Shown in pieces: positions 25,380 to 34,904 of a stretch of DNA of 64,000 nucleotides. Origin of the DNA: Vibrio sinensis (GTDB taxonomy: Bacteria; Pseudomonadota; Gammaproteobacteria; Enterobacterales; Vibrionaceae); assembly GCF_003605645.1 (NCBI RefSeq), contig NZ_QVMU01000001.1, positions 186,001 through 250,000 of the forward strand. The letters are read 5' to 3'. Each line of letters opens with the position of its first letter. Position 1 is the first letter of the stretch. A model generated the notes under the pieces. It worked only from the letters and a program-made list of their open reading frames with translations. It did not search any database and was not told the origin of the DNA. The position numbers were made by a program, and so were the translations under genes.

Positions 25380-27739
25380 TGTGTTACCTTAACTAATTTA
25401 AATGTGTACGTCATACCATCAAGATTTGTGGTATTCACCATGATTTGACTGTTATTTATTGAAACAAGACGATCGATATCTTCCGAGATATCTGATGCAT
25501 TTGTTAATTCGAATTTAATTGGTGTTGCAGTTCTTAATGGGTCTGAAACTGAAATAATTAACTCATCATTTGTTTCTTTAATGAAAATCGACATAGGCGT
25601 ATATGTTTGAATCACATTTTCTATGTTCGTTGCATCAAAGAAATTTCCTGATAAGATATTTAAATCATTGTGACGCACTACATGAGCTGTGCGACTATTC
25701 ATTAAAACATCAACTTGATTTGTATAATTGGTCATGTCGCTATCTGGAATAATTATGTAAGCATAATTATCACGAATGTTATGACTTATTTTTGACTCAA
25801 CAAAACAAGTGTTTCCTACATTTCCATTTCCAGTTCCGATGTCTGACCAATTATTATTGCGACATTTTTTTTCTAGTGTCGGTTGATCTGCACCTAAAAC
25901 CAAATAATTAATTGATCCATAATTGTTGTTCGCATCAATACTGATATGTGTTAATTCGCCGCGAATGCCAAACTTATCTAAACTTGTTTCAGTAGAAAAT
26001 GCTTGTTCACCGATTAATTTTCTGTTTTCAATAACAGTATAAGAATCACTATTATCAATTGCAGAACCTAAAGCCACAATTTCATTATCAAACATGAACC
26101 ATGATTTTTTTGCATTTAACGTATCCGCAGCATTCCAAAAATCAAATCCGGCTACGCCATATTGATTTTGGGAAACACCACCAGCAAATTCAATTAGCTG
26201 TTGAGTGCTCTTTTTTTGTTCGCTACGTTGGTTTGAACAATCTTGCAGTTGATTGTAATCACTTGCAACAACGGTTGTGCCAGCCATTAAATAAGGATCA
26301 GCATTTACCCAATAATTAGTGTATTGGTCATCACTGTTGTAAAGATAAGTCATACCATCGCCGGTATACCAACCTTTTAGGTTTTCACCGTTGATGCATT
26401 CATAATTACCTACTCGGTTGCTGTGCATAGCAATGCCAAATGTGTAATTGTTGCGTGCATGTACGACGCGATCCATATTAATAAACTGTTTGTGATATTC
26501 GATATTATTAATAACTGGAATATCCACATCAGCCACGATCTGTCTTGCTGTCTGATAATTTTTAGTTGTCAGAACAACATCAAAATAATCTTGTTCAGCA
26601 TCATTCACAATGTTGGTTTTGATAAATGACTTTAACTCTTGTTTATATTTATTAGGAGCACTTTCCACAAATGAAACGATAGAGTTGAGAAGCGAATGTC
26701 CAACTTTGTGATTTTGACCTGATGCACGACTAATAGCACGGCCGTTTACAAAATCCATCATTCGGCCATCAGTAAATAATGGTTTAAATGACTGCAACAA
26801 AATAGGATATATTTTGTTAAGTTCAGTGACATCAACATCATCATTGGCATTTAATGACCCGATAATCATACCTAAACCTTTCAGCAATTCATTGCCGTAA
26901 GTTCCGGTATATGCGATATCTTTATGTTGAATAAATGAACCATCCTGATAAAAACCATCACCATTTTCAACGTGTTGAATTACTGGGACAAGTGCATCGA
27001 TGACCGTTGAAAATTCATCAGCGTTGTTGGACAACATACTGCGAATTAATACAACTTGAGCAACATCAATTAAATTTGCACCAGTCGCACTCTGTGGTTT
27101 TCCTTGGATAATGATTTCGCTAGGACTCGGTACAAAATAACGAGTTGCATTAACATAATTTTGAATGATATGTTTGTTATTATCAGTGTCAAAATCACTA
27201 TTCATTAATATAAGAATGTTATTCGCTTCTTTTGGAATACCAATCTGCCAGTTGTGCCAGTTACCGACTTGTTCAGTTTCTGTGTTGTAATAATTTCTAT
27301 TAAGAAAATCCATACTTTCAATTATGGTTTTCTTAACATCATTATTATTATAAACACTAGCTGTAGGTGTTTTATACATCATAGCCATTGTGAACAAACG
27401 TTGGTACGTTTGGCGAAGTGATGAACCTAAAGTACTTTCATTAGTCACATCAATTTTGATATCCGACCACAAACCAGATTCAGATAGAGAGTGGCTTTTC
27501 AGCCACTCTTTTACTTGAGAATCTTTCGAATCAACAATGTTTTGTAGTTCAGAATCATATGTTGATGAGTCACCAATAAAATAACTGTTCCAGTGCGCAA
27601 TAATTTGTTGGTATTGATTGCCTGTATCCGGTGTCACACCAACATCGGGTAGAGTTGCGCTTGGATTATCACCGCTGCCACCGCAAGCGACAATGCTAGT
27701 TAAAGCAATAGCGATTAAGCTAAATTTAAAGGTTTTCAT
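25376..27739 (-). CDS. PL8 family hyaluronate/chondroitin lyase, lipoprotein
   Basis: A 787-residue polysaccharide lyase of family 8. A lipobox (IVAC, Cys19) predicts an envelope lipoprotein. The catalytic alpha/alpha toroid carries the conserved set: N222 (TGANLIDVAQ), H272 and Y281 (SFIQHKDIAYTGTYG) and R334/R338 (VNGRAISR). The NRVGNYECINGENLKGWYTGDG block and C-terminal beta domains follow. It would cleave hyaluronan or chondroitin by beta-elimination to unsaturated oligosaccharides. It is a paralogue of the adjacent upstream PL8 gene, 5 bp away. It is AT-richer than its paralogue. Confidence 0.92.
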   Translation of the reverse strand: MKTFKFSLIAIALTSIVACGGSGDNPSATLPDVGVTPDTGNQYQQIIAHWNSYFIGDSSTYDSELQNIVDSKDSQVKEWLKSHSLSESGLWSDIKIDVTNESTLGSSLRQTYQRLFTMAMMYKTPTASVYNNNDVKKTIIESMDFLNRNYYNTETEQVGNWHNWQIGIPKEANNILILMNSDFDTDNNKHIIQNYVNATRYFVPSPSEIIIQGKPQSATGANLIDVAQVVLIRSMLSNNADEFSTVIDALVPVIQHVENGDGFYQDGSFIQHKDIAYTGTYGNELLKGLGMIIGSLNANDDVDVTELNKIYPILLQSFKPLFTDGRMMDFVNGRAISRASGQNHKVGHSLLNSIVSFVESAPNKYKQELKSFIKTNIVNDAEQDYFDVVLTTKNYQTARQIVADVDIPVINNIEYHKQFINMDRVVHARNNYTFGIAMHSNRVGNYECINGENLKGWYTGDGMTYLYNSDDQYTNYWVNADPYLMAGTTVVASDYNQLQDCSNQRSEQKKSTQQLIEFAGGVSQNQYGVAGFDFWNAADTLNAKKSWFMFDNEIVALGSAIDNSDSYTVIENRKLIGEQAFSTETSLDKFGIRGELTHISIDANNNYGSINYLVLGADQPTLEKKCRNNNWSDIGTGNGNVGNTCFVESKISHNIRDNYAYIIIPDSDMTNYTNQVDVLMNSRTAHVVRHNDLNILSGNFFDATNIENVIQTYTPMSIFIKETNDELIISVSDPLRTATPIKFELTNASDISEDIDRLVSINNSQIMVNTTNLDGMTYTFKLVKVTQ

Positions 27740-27744
27740 ATTGA

Positions 27745-30120
27745 TTACTTGCGCTTAATAACGAATTTGTAACTAGAACCAGCCAAACCATTCATATCAA
27801 TTGAAAGTTTGTTGTCGTTAAGTTCAACACGTTTGTCAGAGTCTTCAACCAATTCAATTGAACCATCAACAGTGAAATCAATATCAAACCAAGAACGAGT
27901 TGGATTAGATACTGCTACATAAAGCAAGCCATCTTTTTCTTGAGTCATAATAGACATTTGGTCATCAGCAGTGATGAACCCAGCTTTACCATCTTCAAAG
28001 AAGTTAGCCGCAAAGATACCTAGTTCTTTATGCTCAACTGCATGAACGCCATTGCTGTTTTTTACAATAGTTACACTGTCACTGATTTCGGTGCGGTTTG
28101 GTGTAACCATATATGCGTAGCTATCGTTATCATCATGATTGATAACTGCTTCATAGAAACACGCAGTGACTGAGCCTTGACTAGTACCAATATCAGACCA
28201 ATCACCAGAACGGCATTGTTTTTGAATATCAACTACAGAATCATCTAAGATACTGTATTGAATAGTTGAATGTTCGTTAACAGGGGCGTCTGTGTTGTAT
28301 GTGATTTCAAATGATTTTGGATTGCCATTGAATTTCTCAACCGTCAATCCATCGACCATCAACGATGCCGCTTGCTCTACTTGACGGTTTTCAACAGTCG
28401 TGATTGCTTGATCGCTACTACTGTTTTTGATGTCTGAGCCTAATGCTACAATTTCGTTGTCGAACATAAACCATGATTTGTTTGCTGACAAATCACTATT
28501 GAAGTTTACAAACTTCATTCCGGCTACGCCATAATCGCCAAGCGATGCACCACCTGTCCAATCCATTGCACCATTACGACCGTTGCGCTGTGCTGATAAT
28601 TGTCCAGTTGCATTCTCACGTTCAGTCAATAACACTGTAGTACCAGCATGTTTGAATGCGTCACCTGCAACCCAGTAACCATTGCTGTAATGCTTTTGTT
28701 GGTTGTAGAGGTAAGTCATACCATCAGCCGTATGCCAACCTTTTAGGTTTTCGCCGTTGATTGACTCATAGTTACCTACACGGTCACTGTGCATTGCAAT
28801 GCCAAACGACCAATCATCACGATGGTGAATCACACGGTCCATGTTTGGGAATTGTTTATGTGATACTGTGCTTTGTTCTTTGACTTCACGAGTCATCATC
28901 ATACGATCAGCAATTTGGTGATTGTTGATTAGACGAGTTTTTTCTAACCCACCTTTCGCATCGAAATGATGCTTCAAAAATGATGTTAACTGTTCTTTAT
29001 ATTCTAAAGGGGCGCCGTCAACATAGAGCAACATCGCACTAAGTACAGATTCACCGATTTCATCGTTTTGACCTGTCATACGGCTAATGGCACGGCCATT
29101 CACCATGTCAGACATGCGACCATCAATAAGTAACGGAGCGAACGTTTCCAGCATCAATGGATAGATTTTTTGTAGTTCAGGGTCGGTCGCTTGATATTCA
29201 GTGTTTGCCACTGCACCTAACAACATGCCTAAACCCTCAAGCATTACTTGGCCGTAAGTACCTGAATATGGTAAATCTTTGTGTTGGATGTATGAGCCAT
29301 CGCTGTAGAAACCATCTCCTGATTCAACGTAAGGAATCACACTTGGTAATGCTGCAATAGCACTCTTGATTTCATCTTTGTTGTTTTCTAACAAACCACG
29401 AACTAAAACAACTTGTGCATTGTCAGTACGGTTGCCGCCAGTCGATTCCCATGCTAAAGGAGCACTCGAATAAGGCGCGCCATAACCCACACTTAAATGT
29501 GTTGGAACAGGTACAAAATAACGACTTGCATCAACATAGTTGTTAACGATTTCATACGGAATATCATTGTACATTACCACTAATGTATTTTGCGCTGTAC
29601 GGCTGATACCTAATTCCCAATGCCACCAGTTGCCATATTCCGGCGTGCCCACATGGTAATGATGTTCGTTCAACAATACTAAGCTTTCGGTGATCGCTTC
29701 ACGTACATCACTGTCGTGATACAATTCTCCACCTTGCAGTTTATAAGCACGAGCAAGAGTAAAAATATTGTTGTACGTAGCATAAAGATTCACGCCTAGT
29801 TTTTGTTTTTCAGCTGCACTATCTTTATGTAATGGTAGTTCTTCCCATAAACCATTTTTATCAAGTGTCATTGTGTTCAACAACTCTTTTGCTTGAGTGT
29901 TGATTTCAATGATTTGAGTTTTCATGTTTTCGGTAATCGGTTGATTTACATCACCCAAGAAATATGAAGCCCATTTTTCACGTATGGAATTAATTTCATT
30001 AACGCTTTGCTTTACTTCGACTTGTTGAACTAATTCAGTCGCGATTGCAGTTGTTGATGCAATACTTAATGCAATTGAAGTTGCAATTAAAGATGTTTTG
30101 AAAAGCTTTTTAGAATACAT
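27745..30120 (-). CDS. PL8 family hyaluronate/chondroitin lyase, exported
   Basis: A 791-residue PL8 lyase with a cleavable-type signal peptide (basic start, SLIATSIALSIASTTAIA) and no lipobox, so periplasmic or secreted. Catalytic residues are N230 (TGGNRTDNAQ), H280 and Y289 (SYIQHKDLPYSGTYG) and the arginines in VNGRAISR. I chose the ATG at 30120 because it gives a clean signal peptide and overlaps the porin stop by 11 bp; the open frame reaches 30153. Gene order and paralogy with the lipoprotein lyase suggest a tandem duplication followed by division of location. Confidence 0.92.
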   Translation of the reverse strand: MYSKKLFKTSLIATSIALSIASTTAIATELVQQVEVKQSVNEINSIREKWASYFLGDVNQPITENMKTQIIEINTQAKELLNTMTLDKNGLWEELPLHKDSAAEKQKLGVNLYATYNNIFTLARAYKLQGGELYHDSDVREAITESLVLLNEHHYHVGTPEYGNWWHWELGISRTAQNTLVVMYNDIPYEIVNNYVDASRYFVPVPTHLSVGYGAPYSSAPLAWESTGGNRTDNAQVVLVRGLLENNKDEIKSAIAALPSVIPYVESGDGFYSDGSYIQHKDLPYSGTYGQVMLEGLGMLLGAVANTEYQATDPELQKIYPLMLETFAPLLIDGRMSDMVNGRAISRMTGQNDEIGESVLSAMLLYVDGAPLEYKEQLTSFLKHHFDAKGGLEKTRLINNHQIADRMMMTREVKEQSTVSHKQFPNMDRVIHHRDDWSFGIAMHSDRVGNYESINGENLKGWHTADGMTYLYNQQKHYSNGYWVAGDAFKHAGTTVLLTERENATGQLSAQRNGRNGAMDWTGGASLGDYGVAGMKFVNFNSDLSANKSWFMFDNEIVALGSDIKNSSSDQAITTVENRQVEQAASLMVDGLTVEKFNGNPKSFEITYNTDAPVNEHSTIQYSILDDSVVDIQKQCRSGDWSDIGTSQGSVTACFYEAVINHDDNDSYAYMVTPNRTEISDSVTIVKNSNGVHAVEHKELGIFAANFFEDGKAGFITADDQMSIMTQEKDGLLYVAVSNPTRSWFDIDFTVDGSIELVEDSDKRVELNDNKLSIDMNGLAGSSYKFVIKRK

Positions 30121-31066
30121 ATTGCATACCCACTTTAGCAAAGAACTTGTCACGATCTGGCAACGATTTTATTTCGCCAGCGTTGGCATCGTAATAACTG
30201 TTATCTTCGACCTGCCAATAAGTTTCGTAGATAAAATTCAACTTACCTGAAATGCCAATATTTCCGTAAATACCCGCACGACTGTAGTTTTTGTCCATCG
30301 TTGTGCCCCAACGACTGTAATCGTAGTGAGACTTTTCTTGAACATCTCGCCCTAAGCCAACACGAACAAACGGGTTGATAGTTGCACGACCAATTTTTTG
30401 TGTGTACACCAATCGGAATTGCCAGTAATCAACGTCGTAGTTATTTTCAAACGAATCAAACTCAGTAAAGAAAGTCGGTTTAATTAACGCAGTTGGACTT
30501 AGTCTGTGAATTAAACCAAACTCAGCTTCATAACCCCAATCGACGTAATCTTCTTCAACTTTATCTGTTGAACGTTTACCTTTTGAATCACCAAAATAAA
30601 CGTGGCCATTCAAGAAAAATTGGTTAGTCGAATTTACAAAGTAGTCAAACTGGGGATAAAAACGATACTCTGTTTCCCGACGATCAGATTCATAATCGTT
30701 GTGACGTACACCGACACCAAAACGAGTGCGTAAGTCACCTGAACGGTCAACCTTAAACGCATGTAACTCGTAACGATCGGTCATACCACTAGTCACACCT
30801 GTTGGAAATAAATTTTCCTCAGTGTAAATCTTTTTAAAATAACGACCCCACATGTTCCAACTTTGATCATTTGGAGCGTGTGTAAAACGAATGTAAGGCA
30901 CAACTGCATTATTCATTGCATAGTTTTGAGGCTTACCGTTAATGTCTACTTCGTTGAAATAATGGTCATATTCCGTACCAACCTCGACGATAGTTCGTGC
31001 AATCGTTGGCGCTGTGAAAAGCACACCTAACATTGCTAAAGCCAAAGCGTTTCGCTTCATTCTCAA
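30110..31066 (-). CDS. outer-membrane monomeric porin, OmpG/KdgM-like
   Basis: A 318-residue protein with a signal peptide (about 1-23, ending FTAPTIA) and alternating amphipathic beta strands ending in an aromatic YVF terminus, as in outer-membrane barrels. The length and the many acidic and aromatic strands resemble OmpG and KdgM monomeric porins, which pass oligosaccharides, in KdgM's case acidic ones. As the first gene of the lyase operon it should admit glycosaminoglycan oligosaccharides. Candidate operator repeats lie about 65-125 bp upstream. Confidence 0.82.
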   Translation of the reverse strand: MRMKRNALALAMLGVLFTAPTIARTIVEVGTEYDHYFNEVDINGKPQNYAMNNAVVPYIRFTHAPNDQSWNMWGRYFKKIYTEENLFPTGVTSGMTDRYELHAFKVDRSGDLRTRFGVGVRHNDYESDRRETEYRFYPQFDYFVNSTNQFFLNGHVYFGDSKGKRSTDKVEEDYVDWGYEAEFGLIHRLSPTALIKPTFFTEFDSFENNYDVDYWQFRLVYTQKIGRATINPFVRVGLGRDVQEKSHYDYSRWGTTMDKNYSRAGIYGNIGISGKLNFIYETYWQVEDNSYYDANAGEIKSLPDRDKFFAKVGMQYVF

Positions 31067-31130
31067 TCCTTCAAAAATTGCTGATTACAAATCAACGGGG
31101 GTGCTCTTTATATTATCAATCTCGTTCAAA

Positions 31131-31190
31131 TGCTTTCATTTACATCACAATTTTCGATAAAAAATGAAAATCCATGCATTAAAATGAAAA
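31131..31190. promoter_or_regulatory. TTTCATTT/AAAATGAAAA repeat cluster upstream of the porin operon
   Basis: TTTCATT (31134), AAAATGAAAA (31161) and AAAATGAAAA (31181) occur here, the last two exactly 20 bp apart. A partial CRP-like half-site (TGTGA on the minus strand near 31150) lies among them. The repeats match the cluster upstream of deoR and are candidate operators for that regulator. A TAATAT -10-like element for the minus strand lies near 31114. Single further copies occur near 31366 and 31431. Confidence 0.4.
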
Positions 31191-31430
31191 ATTAATGACC
31201 TTTGTCACAATTACATTTCAGTCATGAAGTTTGTGATGCTTCATACAAAAGGGCGAAAAATAATGGAAGTGTCGCTGAAAAATTGAAATTAATAGGCGCC
31301 AAACTACTAGTTAAACCCTATTTATTGTCCGTGTCAGTCAATAATCGTGATGCTGATTCATGATTGAAAATGAAAAAATCTATAGCCATCTTGGGCGTTA
31401 GTAAAAATTTCAAACAAAAAGCAAAACAAA

Positions 31431-31577
31431 ATGAAAATTAACGTGAAAGTGGAGTTAGAGTGTAGATTCGAAATTACCAATCTTGTGGGTGTGAACAGTA
31501 AAGCACATGCTGACGAGTGGGCGATTGAGTTCGGTTTGATAGGATCAAGAACTCGTGCTGAGTTTAGATTGTTTTAA
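31431..31577 (+). pseudogene. decayed N-terminus of a DeoR family regulator
   Basis: A 48-codon ORF (ATG 31431, TAA 31575) encodes LECRFEITNLVGVNSK then HADEWAIEFGLIGSRTRAEF. This aligns without gaps to residues 1-46 of the intact DeoR protein at 21369-22148 (LERRLEIANLVGLNGK, HVDQLAETFNVTGATIRADL), about 22 identities by my count. Only the helix-turn-helix part remains, ending in a stop where the intact protein continues FLEQ. No further DeoR sequence follows. It is divergent from the porin operon, suggesting an ancestral regulator-porin arrangement. It could instead be a short DNA-binding protein, but substituted recognition-helix residues favour decay. Confidence 0.7.
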
Positions 31578-31592
31578 GAACCCCCTATAATT

Positions 31593-31777
31593 GATAGTGA
31601 CTTAACCGATGAGGGCTACGGTTTTTCAGCAAACTTGCCTGCGGGTAAATGCTTGAGTTAGGTTACGGTGTAACTATTGATGCTTACGGCCTCGTTGAGT
31701 GTTCTTACATTAACTTTAAGTGGCGAGATTCGTCTATTGCTGCTCATGACCTTGAATGGGGGACTCACAACCGTTAG
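31593..31777 (+). pseudogene. frameshifted coding remnant of unknown origin
   Basis: Frame one reads SDLTDEGYGFSANLPAGK then stops; shifting frame at about 31650 continues LELGYGVTIDAYGLVECSY and on to EWGTHNR and a stop at 31777. The uninterrupted protein-like character on both sides of the shift suggests a gene fragment of about 60 codons damaged by one indel. I do not recognise the family. It follows the DeoR remnant, in a 966-bp gap between the porin and the next ORF. The rest of the gap (31780-32030) shows nothing I can assign. Confidence 0.4.
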
Positions 31778-32032
31778 CGCGTGGGTCGTTGATTCTCAAA
31801 AGCTGTATTCGCTTTCAGCTTGCCTGTATCTCTAAGCCGTATGGGTACAGATACTTGATAGTTTATGGTTATTTGATTCGACAAGTTTAATATCCATATT
31901 CGTCAAGATTATTTATATTTCATGTTTATATTGTTTTTAAAAATAAAACACGAATGTGATCTAGTTATTAGATTAATTATTAAAATTACTGATAATATCT
32001 ATCCGTTACTTTAATTCATTTAGGAACTCGTT

Positions 32033-32575
32033 TTGATTCGAATGACACCCATTTTCAGTTCAGCTTTAGCGCAAGGGAAGACATTGTTCTTTTCTACGCT
32101 TGCGTTGCTGGAATCTGCAGGTGTGTCATTAGTCCCTGAAACCGCTAACCTTAATGAATCAGATCATGCTGAATTAGATATCTTAGATCTATATGCACAA
32201 CAGTGGGCACAATTATGGAGCCGTGCGGTCGTTATTCGTTCTCATCGAAAACCAACGAAGAAATCCGCACGAACCTTGATGGTTCAAGCTCAGTTAGTTG
32301 CCTTGTCTAAGGCTCAAGTTGCTGATTTTAAGATGCTTTCACATATTCAGCAAGGGTCGTCAATTAGTCGAATGCTTTCTTGTCAGCGTAAACTTGGTGA
32401 TCCTGCTGCTTGGGTTTCGTTTACATATCGTCCAGTTCATTTGACACTACTTTCTCGTTTATCTGTATCAGTTTCTTCCTTTTTCGTTTCGTTCGTCACC
32501 TTACAATTCATCACATCTACTAATCACTCAAGCTCTATGGTTTGTAGTGAACGTTTACTTCTGCGCCCTCCATAA
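32033..32575 (+). CDS. hypothetical protein, 180 aa
   Basis: An ORF from TTG 32033 (TAGGAAC about 8 bp upstream) or ATG 32042. The first 100 or so residues look protein-like, with an acidic segment SDHAELDILDLYAQQWAQLW; the C-terminal part is rich in serine, leucine and phenylalanine. I do not recognise a family. A segment near residue 42-67 resembles MEQDELNLAEQYANLW of the ORF at 36107, so the two may be distant paralogues. Both lie just ahead of a carbohydrate-related transcription unit, so a regulatory role is possible but unproven. Confidence 0.45.
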   Translation: MIRMTPIFSSALAQGKTLFFSTLALLESAGVSLVPETANLNESDHAELDILDLYAQQWAQLWSRAVVIRSHRKPTKKSARTLMVQAQLVALSKAQVADFKMLSHIQQGSSISRMLSCQRKLGDPAAWVSFTYRPVHLTLLSRLSVSVSSFFVSFVTLQFITSTNHSSSMVCSERLLLRPP

Positions 32576-32743
32576 ATGATCTAAATATAATTGCCCCCAT
32601 TATTTAAACAAAATTTTAATTAGCTTAAATATATTGTTGCTAAGGGATTTTTGCATCTATTTATTGTTGAAGTTAATGGTGGTAAATATGTTTATTTTGA
32701 TTTTACTTTTATTTTAATTATTCAATAACTGGGGATTTACACT

Positions 32744-34819
32744 ATGAATAAATTTAAATTGAGCACGATGGCTCTGGTGCTTTCTAGTTGCTTTGGCACA
32801 GCATTAGCGGCAGATCAGGTTCAGGTCGCATTTATGCCTGATATTCACTTCCATGATGTCTATGGAGACTTTCAGGATGGCAGTTTCGAGGGAATAAAAA
32901 ATAGTAAGAGTGGTGAGAATGCCACCATTCGCTCAATGCATGCGCAGTTGACGTCAACCCGCCTTTTTAACGAAAACTATTTTGCCTTGTTGGCTGCGCT
33001 CGATGATGCCGTTGCACGTGGCGTGAAATATATCGCTCTCCCGGGGGATTTTAGTGATGACGGTCAACCAGTACATATCCGCGGCTTGAGAGCAATATTG
33101 GATCAATACGCTCAGAAACATGACATTGAATTCTTTGCTGCACCGGGTAACCACGATCCTGTCCGCCCGTTTGACCGTCCAAGTGGTGAGGGAGATTTCT
33201 TAGGAAAAGATGGCAAGATTCAACGCATATACAGCAAAGGGGCGCAGGAGTGTCAAAATTATCAAGGCGCGACAGCGGTTATTGACGCTGGGTATGAGTT
33301 GCCAACCATTTGTACTGAAGATATTCGTGAGCTTGGCTACCAAGGCCTAATGGCTGACTTGAGTGATTTTGGTTTCTTCCCACAAAAAGGCAATGTGTAT
33401 TGGGAAACTCCATACTCATCTTACAATCAAAAAAATTACCAGTTTGACTTAGCCAAAGAGCAATCAAAGTACCAACAACGTCAGTATGAAATCTGCCATG
33501 AAGGGACTGGAGGTGAGTATAAAAAAGCAGATTATTCCTCATGCTTCATGGTTCCAGATACCACTTACCTAGTTGAGCCAGTCGAAGGGCTTTGGTTACT
33601 CGCAATTGATGCCAACGTGTACATCCCAAATGCAGATGCAGACACCCAACAACCTGAATTGGCCGCGAACTTCGGTGGTTCGGGTAATTCTGGCTATAAC
33701 AAAATGTTGACCCATAAAGAACAAGTCATCGATTGGATGAAAACAGTAGTGAAGCGCGCTGATGAACAAGGAAAAACCTTGGTAGCGTTTAGCCATTTCC
33801 CAATGACGGAATTCTATAACGGCGCGGCTGAAACAATTGAAGATATTTTCGGGGCAGGCAATTTCCAACTTGCTCGCTCACCAAAAGAAGATGTCAGTGA
33901 AGCGCTAGCAAAAACCGGGATCAAGCTCCATGTTGGTGGCCATATGCACTTCAACGATACCGGAGTGAAGCATTACGAGGATGGTTCGTTCTTATTTAAT
34001 ATCCAAGCGCCGTCAATGGCGGCATATGTACCTGCGTATAAGCTTCTGACTTTTAGTCCAGAGCACAAGGTCGAAGTCGAAACGGTCATTTTGGATGATG
34101 TGCCTCGCTTCAACGAGTTGTTCGAACACTACGAGCAAGAGTGGCAGCATCTCAATGCGACAGGCAAACAAGACATTTGGAACAAAGCGGTACTATCGTC
34201 GAAAGATTATTACGAGTTTACCAACTGGCACATCACTGAACTCACACGTATGCGCTTCTTACCAAGCGAATGGCCGTGTGACTTGAAACAGATGGTATTT
34301 GCGTTGGATGGCCGTCAAATGATGATTCTAAGTCAATTGGAAACAGGGTTAACGCAAGAGCAAGTCGCGCAGCTAACGCAAGGACGCCAGTCTATCGAGA
34401 TATGCCAAGAACAACCTGTTGAATTTAAACCATCAGAGATTGCAGATACGAAGTTTGCCAAAGCATGGCAACAGGCTGAAAGTCAGGCCACCAAATTGGC
34501 AGCCGAAAATGGCATGAAGCTCGATGATTTTGCTGCTTGGAACGGCTTTGACCTTGCGGTTGATTTTTATCGTCTTCGTAATGCCGATGAATTGGCATTT
34601 AAAGATATTGATCGTAATCGCATGCCTCAATACGAATTGATTGCGAGCACGCTTGCAGCAGAAGCTCTTAACAACCCGACTTCAACTGAGTTTGGCGATG
34701 TGTTTAAACAACGTTTTGGTGGCTTATTTGGCATCTTAACTAAGTTTGCTAATGGTCAGCCTAGCTATCACTTTAAGCTCGATCTTGAAAAAGGCACGAT
34801 TGCAGATTTGAAAAAGTAA
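32744..34819 (+). CDS. exported calcineurin-like metallophosphoesterase
   Basis: A 691-residue protein with a signal peptide (about 1-22, ending GTALA). All metallophosphoesterase motifs are present: D and H in MPDIHFHD, GD in LPGDFSDDG, GNHD in APGNHDP, H in FSHFPM and GHMH in VGGHMHFND. The enzyme should be a periplasmic or secreted phosphomonoesterase or phosphodiesterase with a dinuclear metal centre. The C-terminal 250 or so residues form an extra region I do not recognise. It is followed 85 bp later by an exported EEP-family gene, and then by a PTS and GH38 set, which suggests the pair trims phosphate groups from a glycan or glycerol ester. Confidence 0.88.
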   Translation: MNKFKLSTMALVLSSCFGTALAADQVQVAFMPDIHFHDVYGDFQDGSFEGIKNSKSGENATIRSMHAQLTSTRLFNENYFALLAALDDAVARGVKYIALPGDFSDDGQPVHIRGLRAILDQYAQKHDIEFFAAPGNHDPVRPFDRPSGEGDFLGKDGKIQRIYSKGAQECQNYQGATAVIDAGYELPTICTEDIRELGYQGLMADLSDFGFFPQKGNVYWETPYSSYNQKNYQFDLAKEQSKYQQRQYEICHEGTGGEYKKADYSSCFMVPDTTYLVEPVEGLWLLAIDANVYIPNADADTQQPELAANFGGSGNSGYNKMLTHKEQVIDWMKTVVKRADEQGKTLVAFSHFPMTEFYNGAAETIEDIFGAGNFQLARSPKEDVSEALAKTGIKLHVGGHMHFNDTGVKHYEDGSFLFNIQAPSMAAYVPAYKLLTFSPEHKVEVETVILDDVPRFNELFEHYEQEWQHLNATGKQDIWNKAVLSSKDYYEFTNWHITELTRMRFLPSEWPCDLKQMVFALDGRQMMILSQLETGLTQEQVAQLTQGRQSIEICQEQPVEFKPSEIADTKFAKAWQQAESQATKLAAENGMKLDDFAAWNGFDLAVDFYRLRNADELAFKDIDRNRMPQYELIASTLAAEALNNPTSTEFGDVFKQRFGGLFGILTKFANGQPSYHFKLDLEKGTIADLKK

Positions 34820-34904
34820 CCCTGAAAGTAAACAGAACTAGCTTGGAAAATAAATGAGCGGGGAGCTACCCGCTCATCAAACAAAAATAAATGGAGTTAA
34901 TATT

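Noticed and set aside
31067..32032. Gap as an integrated phage or integron site
   Set aside because: No integrase, attC-like structure or recognisable attachment site was found; only short gene remnants are visible.
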